Of a DNA stretch of 64,000 bases, positions 48,918 to 57,928 are shown piece by piece; within the stretch, counting starts at the first letter, position 1; every line of letters begins with the position of its first letter. The stretch lies in the NCBI GenBank assembly GCA_964615935.1, contig CAZTTG010000013.1:20420-84419 (forward strand), written 5' to 3'. The notes under the pieces are model-generated. The model was not told where the DNA came from and did not search any database. It worked only from the letters and a program-made list of their open reading frames with translations. The translations under genes and the position numbers were made by a program. Origin of the DNA: CAZTTG01 sp964615935. Its GTDB lineage: Bacteria > Planctomycetota > UBA1135 > GCA-002686595.

Positions 48918-49913
48918 GTGGCGAAGACGAGGTCCGACAGGCTCATGCTGGTCGCCGGCACCGCCCACCCGCGGCTGGCGGAGGCCATCGCCGCCGAGAT
49001 CGGCCTGGAGCCGGCCAAGGCTCACGTGGGGCGCTTCTCCGATGGCGAGGTGGACATCAAGTTCCACGACGACATCCGCGGCGCCGACGTCTTCGTGATC
49101 CAGCCGACCTGCCCCCCGGTCAACGACAACTGGATCGAGCTGCTCCTGCTCATCGACACCCTGCGGCGCTCCTCGGCCGAGCGCATCACCGCGGTGATGC
49201 CCTACTACGGCTACGCGCGCAAGGACCGCAAGGACGAGGGCCGGGTGCCGATCAGCGCCAAGGTGGTGGCCAACACCCTGGTGTCGGCCGGCGCCGACCG
49301 GGTCCTGACCATGGACCTGCACGCCGCCCAGATCCAGGGCTTCTTCGACATCCCGGTCGACCACCTCTACGCCAAGCCGGCGCTGCTGCACGGCATCCGC
49401 CAGCTCGCCGTGCACGATCCGGTGATGGTCAGCCCCGACGTGGGCGGGGTCAAGATGGCCCGCGCCTACGCCAAGATGCTGGGCGCTGACCTGGCCATCG
49501 TGGACAAGCGCCGCCTCTCCGGCTCCGAGATCGTGGTGGAGCACGTCATCGGGGACGTGGCGGGGCGCAACCTGATCATCGTCGACGACATGATCGCCAC
49601 CGGCAGCTCGATCGTCGAGGCCGCGCGCATCTGCCGCGAGCGCGGCGCCCAGCAGGTGGTCATCGCGGTGACCCACGCCCTGCTCACCGGACCCGCGGTG
49701 GAGCGGCTGAACACCTGCGCCGCCGACCACCTCCTGATCACCGACACCATTCCCCCGCGCGACCAGGCGCCCGAGCGCGTGCAGGTGTGCTCGGTGGCTC
49801 CCCTCTTCGCGCGCGCCATCCTGAACATCCACTCGAGCGAGTCGGTCAGCTCGCTCTTCGACGAGGACTCGGACCCGGTGTACGCCGCCGGCAAGCCGAC
49901 CCGGAAGGACTAG
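48918..49913 (+). CDS. prs: Ribose-phosphate pyrophosphokinase (PRPP synthetase)
   Basis: A 331-residue enzyme with a strong Shine-Dalgarno (GAAGGAGG) before a GTG start. Motifs: FSDGEVDIKF, PYYGYARKDRKDEGRVPISA, DLHAAQIQGFF, VSPDVGGVKMARAYAK, and the PRPP-binding loop NLIIVDDMIATGSS. It makes PRPP from ribose 5-phosphate and ATP for nucleotide, His and Trp synthesis. Its place between glmU and rplY is a conserved bacterial arrangement. Confidence 0.95.
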   Translation: MAKTRSDRLMLVAGTAHPRLAEAIAAEIGLEPAKAHVGRFSDGEVDIKFHDDIRGADVFVIQPTCPPVNDNWIELLLLIDTLRRSSAERITAVMPYYGYARKDRKDEGRVPISAKVVANTLVSAGADRVLTMDLHAAQIQGFFDIPVDHLYAKPALLHGIRQLAVHDPVMVSPDVGGVKMARAYAKMLGADLAIVDKRRLSGSEIVVEHVIGDVAGRNLIIVDDMIATGSSIVEAARICRERGAQQVVIAVTHALLTGPAVERLNTCAADHLLITDTIPPRDQAPERVQVCSVAPLFARAILNIHSSESVSSLFDEDSDPVYAAGKPTRKD

Positions 49914-49917
49914 TCGC

Positions 49918-50547
49918 ATGGGCGAGATCGCAACCTTGAAGGCCGTGAAGCGCGAGGTGCTGGGCAGCCGGCACTCGCGGCGGCTCCGCGTGGAGGGTCG
50001 CCTCCCGGCCAACGTCCAGGGCCTGAAGGACAAGCCGCACATCGACATCCACATCGACGAGAAGGAGTTCCTCTCCGCCCGGCGCCAGCGCTCCCTGCTG
50101 TTCGAGATCGAGGTCGGGGGCGAGACCGAGACCGCCGTGGTGCGCGAGCTCCAGTGGGACGTCCTGGGCACCCAGATCCAGCACGTCGAGTTCCGGCGGG
50201 TGGTTCGGGGCGTCAAGGTGGAGTCGGAGGTGGGGCTGCGCTTCACCGGCCACCCCAAGGCCGGGATCGTGCACCACATGGTGGAGACGGTCCGGATCCT
50301 CTCCATCCCCATCAAGATCCCCGACGGCATCGAGGTCAACGTCAACGAGCTGGAGAGCGGCACGACCATCCTGGCCTCGGACCTGGTGATGCCCGAGGGC
50401 GTCACCCTGGTCATCCCGCTGGACACCCAGATCGCGGCCATCCGCGAGGCCCGTCACGTGGTCATGGACGAGCCCACCGACGAGGACGCCGAGGCGGCCG
50501 CCGAGGGCGGCGAGGCCCCCCCCGCGCCCCCCTCGGAGGACTCCTGA
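49918..50547 (+). CDS. rplY: 50S ribosomal protein L25 (long, Ctc/TL5 form)
   Basis: A 209-residue L25. The N-terminal 5S rRNA-binding domain reads LKAVKREVLGSRHSRRLRVE and GRLPANVQG; the C-terminal TL5 domain includes HVEFRRVVRGVKVESEVGL and VNVNELESGTTILASDL, with an acidic Pro/Ala tail. This two-domain form binds 5S rRNA in the large subunit and is common outside enteric bacteria. It starts 4 bases after prs and is in the same operon. Confidence 0.92.
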   Translation: MGEIATLKAVKREVLGSRHSRRLRVEGRLPANVQGLKDKPHIDIHIDEKEFLSARRQRSLLFEIEVGGETETAVVRELQWDVLGTQIQHVEFRRVVRGVKVESEVGLRFTGHPKAGIVHHMVETVRILSIPIKIPDGIEVNVNELESGTTILASDLVMPEGVTLVIPLDTQIAAIREARHVVMDEPTDEDAEAAAEGGEAPPAPPSEDS

Positions 50548-50590
50548 TCTCCGCGCGGACCGTCCGGCCGGATCCCGCGGGCCCTCGGCC

Positions 50591-50618
50591 TTGCGCTCCC
50601 GCCCGCCGGCCCTAGAAT
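50591..50618 (+). promoter_or_regulatory. Sigma70-like promoter before pth
   Basis: TTGCGC (50591-50596), 16-base spacer, TAGAAT (50613-50618), about 58 bases before the pth start. It probably drives pth and the ribosomal protein genes. Confidence 0.5.
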
Positions 50619-50675
50619 ACCCCGCCCCATTGGAGCCGAGGGGGGCCGACCGGCCTCCCCCGGCACCCGAACGCC

Positions 50676-51272
50676 TTGACCAAGCTCGTCGTCGGCCTGG
50701 GCAACCCCGGCCCGGACTACGCGGAGACCCGCCACAACGCGGGTTTCATGGTGCTGGACCACCTGGCCGCGCACGAGGGTCTGATCTTTGAATCCCCCGG
50801 CTCCCTGGAGGGCTACGACGGTCCCCGGCTCTTCCTGGTGGCGCGCTCCCACGACCCGGACGCGCTGCTGGTCAAGCCCCAGACCTTCATGAACCGCTCC
50901 GGGGAGGCCGTGGCGCCCCTGGCCCGCTGGGCCTCCGCGGACCCCTCGCGGATCCTGGTGGTCTACGACGACGTCGATCTGCCGCTGGGCCGGCTGCGCA
51001 TCCGGCCCCACGGAGGGACCGGCGGGCACCGGGGCATGCAATCCATCGTCCATCACCTCGACACGACCGGGTTCCCCAGGCTGCGCCTGGGCATCGGGTC
51101 GCCGAGAACCGACGCGGCGCGTCACGTGCTCTCGATGTTCACCGAGCGGGAGCGGGCCGAGGTCGACGTCTCGGTGGCGGAAGCCACCGACGCCGTCCTC
51201 GACTGGCTCGCGACCGGCGACATCGAGGGATGCATGACGCGGTTCCACAGCCGCTGGAATCAGGGCTCCTGA
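50676..51272 (+). CDS. pth: Peptidyl-tRNA hydrolase
   Basis: A 198-residue Pth. LVVGLGNPGPDYAETRHNAGF includes the catalytic His; KPQTFMNRSGEAV, YDDVDLPLGRLRIRPHGGTG and GHRGMQSI complete the active site. It releases tRNA from peptidyl-tRNA that dropped off ribosomes. The start is TTG at 50676, immediately before the conserved KLVVGLGNPG; no upstream in-frame ATG is better. It lies in the usual rplY-pth-rpsF order, with its own promoter. Confidence 0.93.
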   Translation: MTKLVVGLGNPGPDYAETRHNAGFMVLDHLAAHEGLIFESPGSLEGYDGPRLFLVARSHDPDALLVKPQTFMNRSGEAVAPLARWASADPSRILVVYDDVDLPLGRLRIRPHGGTGGHRGMQSIVHHLDTTGFPRLRLGIGSPRTDAARHVLSMFTERERAEVDVSVAEATDAVLDWLATGDIEGCMTRFHSRWNQGS

Positions 51273-51307
51273 GCGGGGCCCGCACTTCGAAACGACAGGA
51301 GGCCGTC

Positions 51308-51883
51308 TTGGCCGAGCTATACGAGAGCATGTTTCTGCTGGACAACGACACGGTGCGGGCCAACTGGAACGCCGCCAAGTCGATCGTCACCGACGCGCTG
51401 GAGAAGTACGGCGCGGAGGTGCTCACCGCGCGCCGCTTCGACGAGCGCCGGCTCGCCTATCCCATCAAGGGGCACAAGCGGGCCACCTACCTGCTCACCT
51501 TCGGGCGGATCCCGGCCGAGGGCCTGGTCCCCCTGCGCCGGGACCTGGAGCTGGACGAGCGCGTGCTGCGCTACCTGATTCTGAGGGCGGACGAGGTCCC
51601 CGCCAAGGAGACGGAGCTCAGCCAGGCCGAGCTGGCCGAGGACTTCGCCCCGCCCGTCCCCCCCGCCGACGACGAGCCCCCGCCGCCCACACGCGAGCAG
51701 CGCGCCGAGCCCCGGGAGGGCGAGGCGCCGGCCGAGGCCGCAGGGGAGAAACCCGCCGAGGCGAAGCCCGACGAAGCCGCCGAGGCGAAGCCCGACGAAG
51801 CCGCCGAGGAGAAGCCCGCCGAGGCCCCTCCCGAATCCACCGAACCCCGGCCGCAGGAAGCCGACATCCGAGGGGAGGGCTGA
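51308..51883 (+). CDS. rpsF: 30S ribosomal protein S6 with long acidic tail
   Basis: S6 core in residues 1-105: ELYESMFLLDNDTVRANW, YGAEVLTARRFDERRLAYPI and GHKRATYLLTFGRI. The TTG at 51308 is chosen because an ACAGGAGG Shine-Dalgarno precedes it and the core begins directly after. The last 85 residues are an Ala/Pro/Glu-rich tail with a tandem repeat (EAKPDEAA twice). It binds 16S rRNA with S18. The single-strand-binding protein gene often found between rpsF and rpsR is absent here; rpsR follows after 3 bases. Confidence 0.93.
   Translation: MAELYESMFLLDNDTVRANWNAAKSIVTDALEKYGAEVLTARRFDERRLAYPIKGHKRATYLLTFGRIPAEGLVPLRRDLELDERVLRYLILRADEVPAKETELSQAELAEDFAPPVPPADDEPPPPTREQRAEPREGEAPAEAAGEKPAEAKPDEAAEAKPDEAAEEKPAEAPPESTEPRPQEADIRGEG
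51758..51805 (+). repeat. 24-bp tandem repeat in the rpsF tail
   Basis: Two identical 24-base units, each encoding EAKPDEAA, followed by a diverged third (EEKPAEAP). The repeat preserves frame, so unit number can vary without breaking S6. Confidence 0.85.
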
Positions 51884-51886
51884 TCC

Positions 51887-52114
51887 ATGAGATACGGCAA
51901 GGACCGGGGCCGCCGAGCGGGGCCCGCCATGAACAAGACCTGTCCGACCCCCGACGTCGACTACAAGGATCTGGCCTTCCTCCAGAAGTACATGTCGCCC
52001 CAGTCGCAGATCCTCTCGCGCAAGCGGACCGGATTCTGCACCCAGTGCCAGCGCAAGCTCAAGCGCGCCGTCAAGCAGGCCCGTCACCTCGCCCTCGTGC
52101 CCTTCGTGGGCTAG
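51887..52114 (+). CDS. rpsR: 30S ribosomal protein S18
   Basis: A 75-residue S18: DYKDLAFLQKYMSPQSQILS, TGFCTQCQRKLKRAVKQARH and LALVPFV at the end. The CTQC pair with the earlier Cys (KTCPTP) suggests a zinc-binding form. It pairs with S6 on the 30S platform. An internal ATG (MNKTCP) also exists, but the first ATG follows a GAGGG sequence 3 bases after rpsF. Confidence 0.95.
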   Translation: MRYGKDRGRRAGPAMNKTCPTPDVDYKDLAFLQKYMSPQSQILSRKRTGFCTQCQRKLKRAVKQARHLALVPFVG

Positions 52115-52133
52115 GTCCCCCAAGGAGAACGCC

Positions 52134-52589
52134 ATGAAGACCGTGGAGATCCTCCTGCGGGAGAACCTGGGAAGGCTCGGCCGCTGCGGCGACGTGGTGC
52201 GGGTGGCCGCGGGCTACGCTCGCAACTACCTCCTGCCGCGCCGCCTGGCGACCGAGGCCAACGAGGAGAACAAGCGCATCATGCTGCGCCGCCGGGTCCG
52301 GCTGGACGCCGAGGAGGCGGCCCGCTCGGCCGAGATCGAGGCCAAGGTGAAGGTCCTGTCTCGAGCGCAGATCTCAACCGTGCAGAAGGCCGACGAGAGC
52401 GGCCGGCTGTACGGCTCGGTCAACGCGGCCCTGATCGCCGAGCTCCTGTGCGAGCTGGGTCACCAGGTGGCCGAGCGCGACGTGCGCCTGGAAGCTCCCA
52501 TCAAGTCGACCGGCGCGCACGCGGTGCGGGTACACGTCCACGGCGAGTATTTCGCCGAGGTCCAGCTCCAGGTCACGGCCGAGGAGTAG
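52134..52589 (+). CDS. rplI: 50S ribosomal protein L9
   Basis: A 151-residue L9. The N-terminal domain VEILLRENLGRLGRCGDVVR and VAAGYARNYLLPRRLA is unmistakable; a long connecting helix follows, then the C-terminal domain (GRLYGSVNAALIAELL, VRVHVHGEYFAEVQLQV). It starts 19 bases after rpsR with an AAGGAG ribosome site. It is last in the S6-S18-L9 run; a G+C hairpin (52653-52680) comes after it. Confidence 0.95.
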   Translation: MKTVEILLRENLGRLGRCGDVVRVAAGYARNYLLPRRLATEANEENKRIMLRRRVRLDAEEAARSAEIEAKVKVLSRAQISTVQKADESGRLYGSVNAALIAELLCELGHQVAERDVRLEAPIKSTGAHAVRVHVHGEYFAEVQLQVTAEE

Positions 52590-52652
52590 TGTCCGGCCCC
52601 AGGGCTGAGGTCGCCCCGGGCTTCCCGGCTGCGGGCCAACCGGCACGGAGGC

Positions 52653-52680
52653 GGGCGCGGCGAGGGCCGTGCCCGCGCCC
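52653..52680 (+). terminator. Hairpin between rplI and dnaB
   Basis: GGGCGCGG, 12-base loop, CCGCGCCC form a perfect 8-bp stem about 60 bases after the rplI stop and before the dnaB promoter. There is no U-tract. It may end the ribosomal protein transcript. Confidence 0.4.
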
Positions 52681-52726
52681 ATCCTCCCGGATGGGAAAGG
52701 CCGCCGACCGGCTTCGGGGGGCGTCC

Positions 52727-52755
52727 TTTCGCCGGGCAGGCGCGGAGGATATGCT
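52727..52755 (+). promoter_or_regulatory. Probable promoter of the dnaB-bamA-lpx operon
   Basis: TTTCGC (52727-52732), 17-base spacer, TATGCT (52750-52755), about 80 bases before the dnaB ATG. The same -10 sequence heads two other envelope operons in this window. Confidence 0.5.
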
Positions 52756-52834
52756 CCCGGAGCGAGCGGACGGCGCGGGTGAGTGGCGGGCCCGCCCCCG
52801 CTGCGAGGAGGCGCCGGCGGAACGGGAACAGGGG

Positions 52835-54238
52835 ATGAGCGAAGAGGGTCTACACGGCAAGGTACCCCCTCACAACGAGGAGGCCGAGCGTTCCCTGGTG
52901 GGGGCTCTGATGCTCGATGCCGAGCGCATCCCCGAGATCGCCGAGGAGCTCGGGCCCGAGGATTTCTACAACAAGCGCCACCGCATGGTGTACGAGGCCC
53001 TCCTGGGCCTCTCCAGCGAGAACGTGCCGGTCGACTTCCTCACCGTGGGAGAGGCCCTCCGGGCCCAGGGGCTCTTCCAGGCGGTGGGCGGCAACGAGTT
53101 CCTGCTGGAGGTGGCGGGGGCCGTCACCTCGGCCGCCCACGTGGTCTACCACGCCGGCATCGTGCGCGAGACCTCGGTCCTGCGCCGCCTGGCCCGGGAG
53201 GCCACCGGGATCCTGCAGGAGGCCTTCGAAACCCGCCCCGGCGGGGAGAACCTGCGCCTGCTGCTGGACGCCAGCGAGCAGCGGATCTTCAAGCTGGCCC
53301 ACGGCAGCGACAAGAACGCCCCCGATCCCCTGCGCGACGTCCTGGCCTCGGCCCTGGAGGACATCACCCGCCGCGCCATGCGCCGGGGCATGACCGGGGT
53401 CCCCACCCCCTTCCACGAGCTCAACGACAAGCTGGGCGGGCTGAACAAGGGCGACCTGCTGATCCTGGCCTCCCGGCCCTCGATGGGCAAGACCGCCCTG
53501 GCGCTCAACCTCTCCGAGTTCGCGGCCATGTCCAATCCCGAGTGGATCGGGCACCGGCCGCGGGTGCTCTTCTTCAGTCTGGAGATGAACAAACGCCAGC
53601 TCGCCATACGGATGCTGTGCGCGCGCGCGCGCGTGCAGATCTGGAAGCTGAAGGGGGGCCGCATCCCCGAGACGGCGCTCAGCGACCTGCAGGAAGCGGT
53701 GCAGGACCTCTCCGGCGCCCGGCTGCACATCGACGACACCCCCGACATGACGGTCATGGGCATCCGCGGCCGCTCGCGACGCCTCAAGGCGAAGGAGGGG
53801 CTCGACCTGGTGGTGATCGACTACCTGCAGCTCCTGCACGGCCCCAAGGCGGAGAGCCGTCAGGTCGAGATCAGCAGCATCTCCCGCTCCCTCAAGGCCC
53901 TGGCGCGCGAGCTCGACGTGCCGGTGCTGGCGCTGGCCCAGCTCAGCCGGGCGGTGGACAACCGCGAGGAGCCCGTCCCGCAGCTCTCCGACCTGCGCGA
54001 GTCGGGCTCCATCGAGCAGGACGCCGACGTTGTTCTCCTGCTCTACCGCAAGGAGCGCTACCGGCAGTTCAGCGAGAATCCGGAGTTCAAGAACAAGGCG
54101 CAGCTCATCGTGGCCAAGCACCGCAACGGCGAGACCGGCGACGTGGACCTCAACTTCTTCGGCGAGATCATGCGCTTCGAGAACCCATCGGTGGAGACCA
54201 GCGAGTCGGTCCACCCCTATTCCGAATCGTTGTCATGA
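52835..54238 (+). CDS. dnaB: Replicative DNA helicase DnaB
   Basis: A 467-residue helicase. The N-terminal domain contains PHNEEAERSLVGALMLD and DFYNKRHRMVYEALL; the RecA-like domain has Walker A ASRPSMGKTALAL, VLFFSLEMNKRQLA, Walker B LVVIDYLQLLHG, ALAQLSRAVDNRE, LSDLRESGSIEQDAD and KHRNGETGD. It unwinds DNA ahead of the replication fork. No intein is present. The ATG at 52835 starts just before the conserved N-terminus. Its stop overlaps the bamA start (ATGA), linking replication and outer-membrane assembly genes in one transcript. Confidence 0.95.
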   Translation: MSEEGLHGKVPPHNEEAERSLVGALMLDAERIPEIAEELGPEDFYNKRHRMVYEALLGLSSENVPVDFLTVGEALRAQGLFQAVGGNEFLLEVAGAVTSAAHVVYHAGIVRETSVLRRLAREATGILQEAFETRPGGENLRLLLDASEQRIFKLAHGSDKNAPDPLRDVLASALEDITRRAMRRGMTGVPTPFHELNDKLGGLNKGDLLILASRPSMGKTALALNLSEFAAMSNPEWIGHRPRVLFFSLEMNKRQLAIRMLCARARVQIWKLKGGRIPETALSDLQEAVQDLSGARLHIDDTPDMTVMGIRGRSRRLKAKEGLDLVVIDYLQLLHGPKAESRQVEISSISRSLKALARELDVPVLALAQLSRAVDNREEPVPQLSDLRESGSIEQDADVVLLLYRKERYRQFSENPEFKNKAQLIVAKHRNGETGDVDLNFFGEIMRFENPSVETSESVHPYSESLS

Positions 54239-56820
54239 GCGGTGCTCCCCCCCTCGGCGCCCCCCGGCGCCTGCCGGCCGTGGTGGCCCTCCTGGGGCTG
54301 CTCCCGCTGCTGCTCGGCGCCCCCCTCCCGGCCGCCGCGCTCCAGGAACCGCGGGCGCCCGCGGCGCAGGAGCCGCCGGTGGTGCTGGGGATCCGGGTGG
54401 AGGGCGCCCGGCGCTACCGGGAGGCCGAGATCATCGCCGCCCTGGGCCAGGGGGTCGGCCAGCCCCTGGATCCGGCGGCGGTCAACGAGGGCACGCGCAA
54501 CCTGTGGCGCTCCCTGAAGATCCACGCCGAGGTGAGTATCCGCGAGGTCCCCGGAGGCGTGGAGCTCCTGATCCGGGCCGAGGAGATGCCGGTGGACCTC
54601 GAGCCGCGCTTCATCGGCAATGCCGACGTCTCCGTCGACACCCTGCGGGAGTGGGCCGGCATCTCCGATCAGACCGAGCTCTTCCTCTACCAGGCGCCGC
54701 GGGTGCAGAGCCGCATCCTGGATGGCTACCGGCGGGCGGGCTACTACTGGGCCGAGGTCCACCGCCGCCAGAGGGGCGAGGATCCCGAACAGTCCGAGGC
54801 CCTGCCGGACGTGATCTTCGAGATCTTCGAGGGACCCAAGGTGCGGGTGCGGCGCGTCGAGGTTCGGGGCAACCAGTCGATGCCCGACAGCGGCTTCGGC
54901 TTCTGGCGCGACGGCCTGAAGCACCTGGCCAAGATCAAGCTCTCGGGGCCCGGCATCTTCAACTGGCGCGGCGACCACTTCGTGCAGGAGGTCCTCGACG
55001 CGGACCTGCTGGCCCTGCGCCAGGTGTACCGGGACCGCGGCTGGCTGGACGCGGTGGTGGAGCTCGAGGAGCTCCACTTCAACCGCAACCGCAGCCGGGT
55101 CACCGTGCGCATCGTGGTGGACGAGGGGCAGCCCTACCGCGTCAGCCGGCTGGCCATCCGGGCCGAGGGGCTGCAGCGCGACCCTCAGGATCCCCGGCAG
55201 CTGCGGCGCGTGCCGGCCGAGCTGCTGTTCCCCGAGGAGGAGCTCCTGGCGCTGTGCGAGCTGGTCCCGGGAGAGCGCTACGAGGCCGAGGGGCTGCGCT
55301 CCGACGAGAGGTCCCTGCGGGACCACTACGGAGCCCACGGCTACCTGGACCACGACTCCCTGGGCGACGAGGTGCGCTGGCGCTTCCTGGAACCCGAGCT
55401 GGCCTTCGACGAGGAGAACAAGACCCTGGAGGTCACCTTTGTCCTATTGCAGGGCCGCCAGCTCACCGTCCGCGAGATCCGGATCTCCGGCACCGATCAC
55501 ACCCTGGACAAGGTCGTGCGCCGGGAGCTCTCGGTCTTCCCGGGCGAGCTGGCGGATCTCACCGAGATCAACCGCTCCCTGCGGCGCGTCACGGGCACCG
55601 GCTTCTTCTCCGATTCCTTCAACCGGATCGAGCACCGGGAGCCCACCTACCGCTTCCTGCCGGTCGAGGGCGAGGAGTCCCTGGTGGACCTGGAGTTCCG
55701 CATGGAGGAGGGGCGGGTGGTCAACGCCAACCTGGCCGGCGGGGTGGCCTCGGATGAGGGCCTGTTCGGCCTGATCACCCTCTCGATGCAGAACTTCGAC
55801 ATCAGCGACCTGCCCAGCTCGCCCTGGTCGCTGTTCAGCGAGGTGTACGCCAAGGAGGCCTTCCACGGCGCCGGTGAGACCCTGGACGTGGAGATCGCGC
55901 CGGGCACCCAGGTCTCGCGCTTCCGGGTCCACTACTTCCGGCCGGACATCCTGGGCACCCACCTGGATCCGGTGGGGCTCGACCTGGAGCTCGCCGGCCG
56001 CCGGTGGGTGTTCCGGACCCACCGCGAGGATCGGCTGGACCGGCGCATCCGCCTCAGCCGCAGCTTCGGACACGATCTCGTCCTGTCCGTGGGCTACTCC
56101 AACGCCGAGATCCACGTCCGGGACCTGGACGAGCTCGTCCCGCCCCTGCTGCAGGAGCAGGAGGCCATGGGCCGGTCCACGCTGGCCGGGGGGCTCTTCG
56201 ACGTGAGGATGCGCTCCCTGGACCACTACATGGACCCCCGCGAGGGCTACCAGCTGCGCTGGCGCAACGCGGTCAACGGCGGGCTCTTCGGCGGCGACTT
56301 CGACTACGTCCGCAGCGAGCTCGGCTGGGACTGGTATCGCCCCGTCCTGGAGAATGCCAACGGCACCCGGCACGTGCTGCACGTGGAGCTGGACGCGGGG
56401 GTCTCCCAGCCCTGCGAGGGCACCGAGAACGTGCCCTACTCCGAGCGCTTCCAGCTCGGGGGGCGCTCCCTGCGCGGCTTCGACTTCCGCGGCGTGGGCC
56501 CGGTGGATCCGGTGAGCGGCTACACCCTGGGGGGGGAGACCTTCCTGTCCGGCAGCCTCGAGTGGCAGGCCCCGCTGCTGTCGGTCCTTCAGCCGGGCAC
56601 CTACCGCCGCATCGAGACCCTGCGCGGCATCATCTTCCTGGACTTCGGCCTCCTCCACCCCGATCCCTTCCAGCTCGACCCCGACGAGCTGCGGGCTTCC
56701 CTGGGCTTCGGGATCGGCCTGGCCTACCCCCTGCCGATCGCGCTGAACTTCGGCTTCCCCATCCTCGAGAAGGAGGGGGACCGCAAGGAGGTGATATCAT
56801 TCTCCTTCAGCTTCAGGTAG
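54235..56820 (+). CDS. bamA: Outer-membrane protein assembly factor BamA
   Basis: An 861-residue Omp85 protein. A signal peptide (ALLGLLPLLLGAPLPAAA) is followed by about five POTRA repeats (for example VVLGIRVEGARRYREAEIIA and VRRVEVRGNQSMPDSG) to around residue 500, then a beta-barrel ending SFSFSFR with the terminal aromatic residue expected of outer-membrane barrels. The conserved barrel motif GGRSLRGFDFRGVGP near residue 740 corresponds to the V/I-R-G-F loop. It inserts barrel proteins into the outer membrane. It is followed by lpxD without an intervening skp/ompH gene. Confidence 0.9.
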   Translation: MSGAPPLGAPRRLPAVVALLGLLPLLLGAPLPAAALQEPRAPAAQEPPVVLGIRVEGARRYREAEIIAALGQGVGQPLDPAAVNEGTRNLWRSLKIHAEVSIREVPGGVELLIRAEEMPVDLEPRFIGNADVSVDTLREWAGISDQTELFLYQAPRVQSRILDGYRRAGYYWAEVHRRQRGEDPEQSEALPDVIFEIFEGPKVRVRRVEVRGNQSMPDSGFGFWRDGLKHLAKIKLSGPGIFNWRGDHFVQEVLDADLLALRQVYRDRGWLDAVVELEELHFNRNRSRVTVRIVVDEGQPYRVSRLAIRAEGLQRDPQDPRQLRRVPAELLFPEEELLALCELVPGERYEAEGLRSDERSLRDHYGAHGYLDHDSLGDEVRWRFLEPELAFDEENKTLEVTFVLLQGRQLTVREIRISGTDHTLDKVVRRELSVFPGELADLTEINRSLRRVTGTGFFSDSFNRIEHREPTYRFLPVEGEESLVDLEFRMEEGRVVNANLAGGVASDEGLFGLITLSMQNFDISDLPSSPWSLFSEVYAKEAFHGAGETLDVEIAPGTQVSRFRVHYFRPDILGTHLDPVGLDLELAGRRWVFRTHREDRLDRRIRLSRSFGHDLVLSVGYSNAEIHVRDLDELVPPLLQEQEAMGRSTLAGGLFDVRMRSLDHYMDPREGYQLRWRNAVNGGLFGGDFDYVRSELGWDWYRPVLENANGTRHVLHVELDAGVSQPCEGTENVPYSERFQLGGRSLRGFDFRGVGPVDPVSGYTLGGETFLSGSLEWQAPLLSVLQPGTYRRIETLRGIIFLDFGLLHPDPFQLDPDELRASLGFGIGLAYPLPIALNFGFPILEKEGDRKEVISFSFSFR

Positions 56821-56848
56821 GGATGGATTCTCCGCGCGCCTGGATCCG

Positions 56849-57928
56849 ATGAAGACCCGAACTCTGTCGGAGCTGGCCGAGATCTGCGGCGCCGTCCTCC
56901 AGGGAGACGGCCAGCGCCGGATCTGCGGGCCGGCCTCCCTCCGACACGCCGCCTCCGACCAGATCAGCTTCTACGCCGACGAGAAGTACCGCGGCGAGCT
57001 GGATCGCACGGGCGCCGGTGCGGTGGTGGTGCCGAGCGAGTTCCAGGGCCGCGAGGACCTCGCCCTCCTGCGCTGCGACCGGCCGGACCGGGCGTTCTCG
57101 CGCATCGTGGAGAGCTTCGAGGAGGCCCTCGAGCCGCCCCCGCCCGGGGTCCACGAGACCGCCCTCCTGGCCCCGGACGTCGAGCTGGGGGGGGAGGTGT
57201 CGGTGGGGCCCCTGTGCGTGGTGGGACGCGGCGCGCGGCTCAGCGAGGGCTGCGTCCTGCACCCCCGCGTGGCGATCGGGGAGGGCGCCTGCCTGGGGCC
57301 GGGCTGCGAGCTGCACCCGGGGGTCGTGGTCCATCCGCGGGTGCGGATCGGCAGCCGCTGCGTGCTGCACGCCGGGGCGGTGATCGGCAGCGACGGCTTC
57401 GGATTCGACCCCTCCGAGGAGGGCTGGGTCAAGGTGCCCCAGTGCGGGAGCGTGATCCTCGGCGACGACGTCGAAGTCGGGGCCAACAGCACGGTGGACC
57501 GGGGCCGCTTCGAGGCCACCCGGGTCGGCAACGGCGTCAAGATCGACAACCTGGTGCAGGTGGCCCACAACGTGGAGATCGGCGACCACGCCCTCCTGTG
57601 CGCGCAGGTGGGGATCGCCGGCTCCGCGCAGCTCGACGAGTGGGTCGTCCTGGCCGGGCAGGTGGGGGTGACCGGGCACCAGCACATCGGGCGCGGCGCC
57701 CGCGTGGGCGGCCACAGCGGCGTCACCAACGACATCCCGGCGGGGGCCGAGTTCTTCGGCCTCCCGGCGCGGGAGATGCGCCAGGAGATGCGGCTGATCG
57801 CCGCCCGGCGGCACGTCCCCGAGCTTCGCCAGCAGCTGCGCCGGCTGCAGGAGGAGGCCGCGGCCCGGGAGGAGCGGCTGGCGGAGCTGGAGCGACGCCT
57901 GGCTCGCCTGGAGGGGGGACCGCGGTGA
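56849..57928 (+). CDS. lpxD: UDP-3-O-acylglucosamine N-acyltransferase
   Basis: A 359-residue LpxD. The N-terminal uridine-binding domain (TLSELAEICGAVLQGDG, DQISFYADEKY) is followed by a hexapeptide-repeat beta-helix with GSDGFGFDPSEEGWVKVPQ, GANSTVDRG, KIDNLVQVAHNVEIG and GQVGVTGH, all diagnostic. It adds the N-linked acyl chain to UDP-3-O-acyl-GlcN in lipid A synthesis. The end is a coiled coil (QQLRRLQEEAAAREERLAEL). The LpxC start overlaps its stop by 4 nt. Confidence 0.94.
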   Translation: MKTRTLSELAEICGAVLQGDGQRRICGPASLRHAASDQISFYADEKYRGELDRTGAGAVVVPSEFQGREDLALLRCDRPDRAFSRIVESFEEALEPPPPGVHETALLAPDVELGGEVSVGPLCVVGRGARLSEGCVLHPRVAIGEGACLGPGCELHPGVVVHPRVRIGSRCVLHAGAVIGSDGFGFDPSEEGWVKVPQCGSVILGDDVEVGANSTVDRGRFEATRVGNGVKIDNLVQVAHNVEIGDHALLCAQVGIAGSAQLDEWVVLAGQVGVTGHQHIGRGARVGGHSGVTNDIPAGAEFFGLPAREMRQEMRLIAARRHVPELRQQLRRLQEEAAAREERLAELERRLARLEGGPR

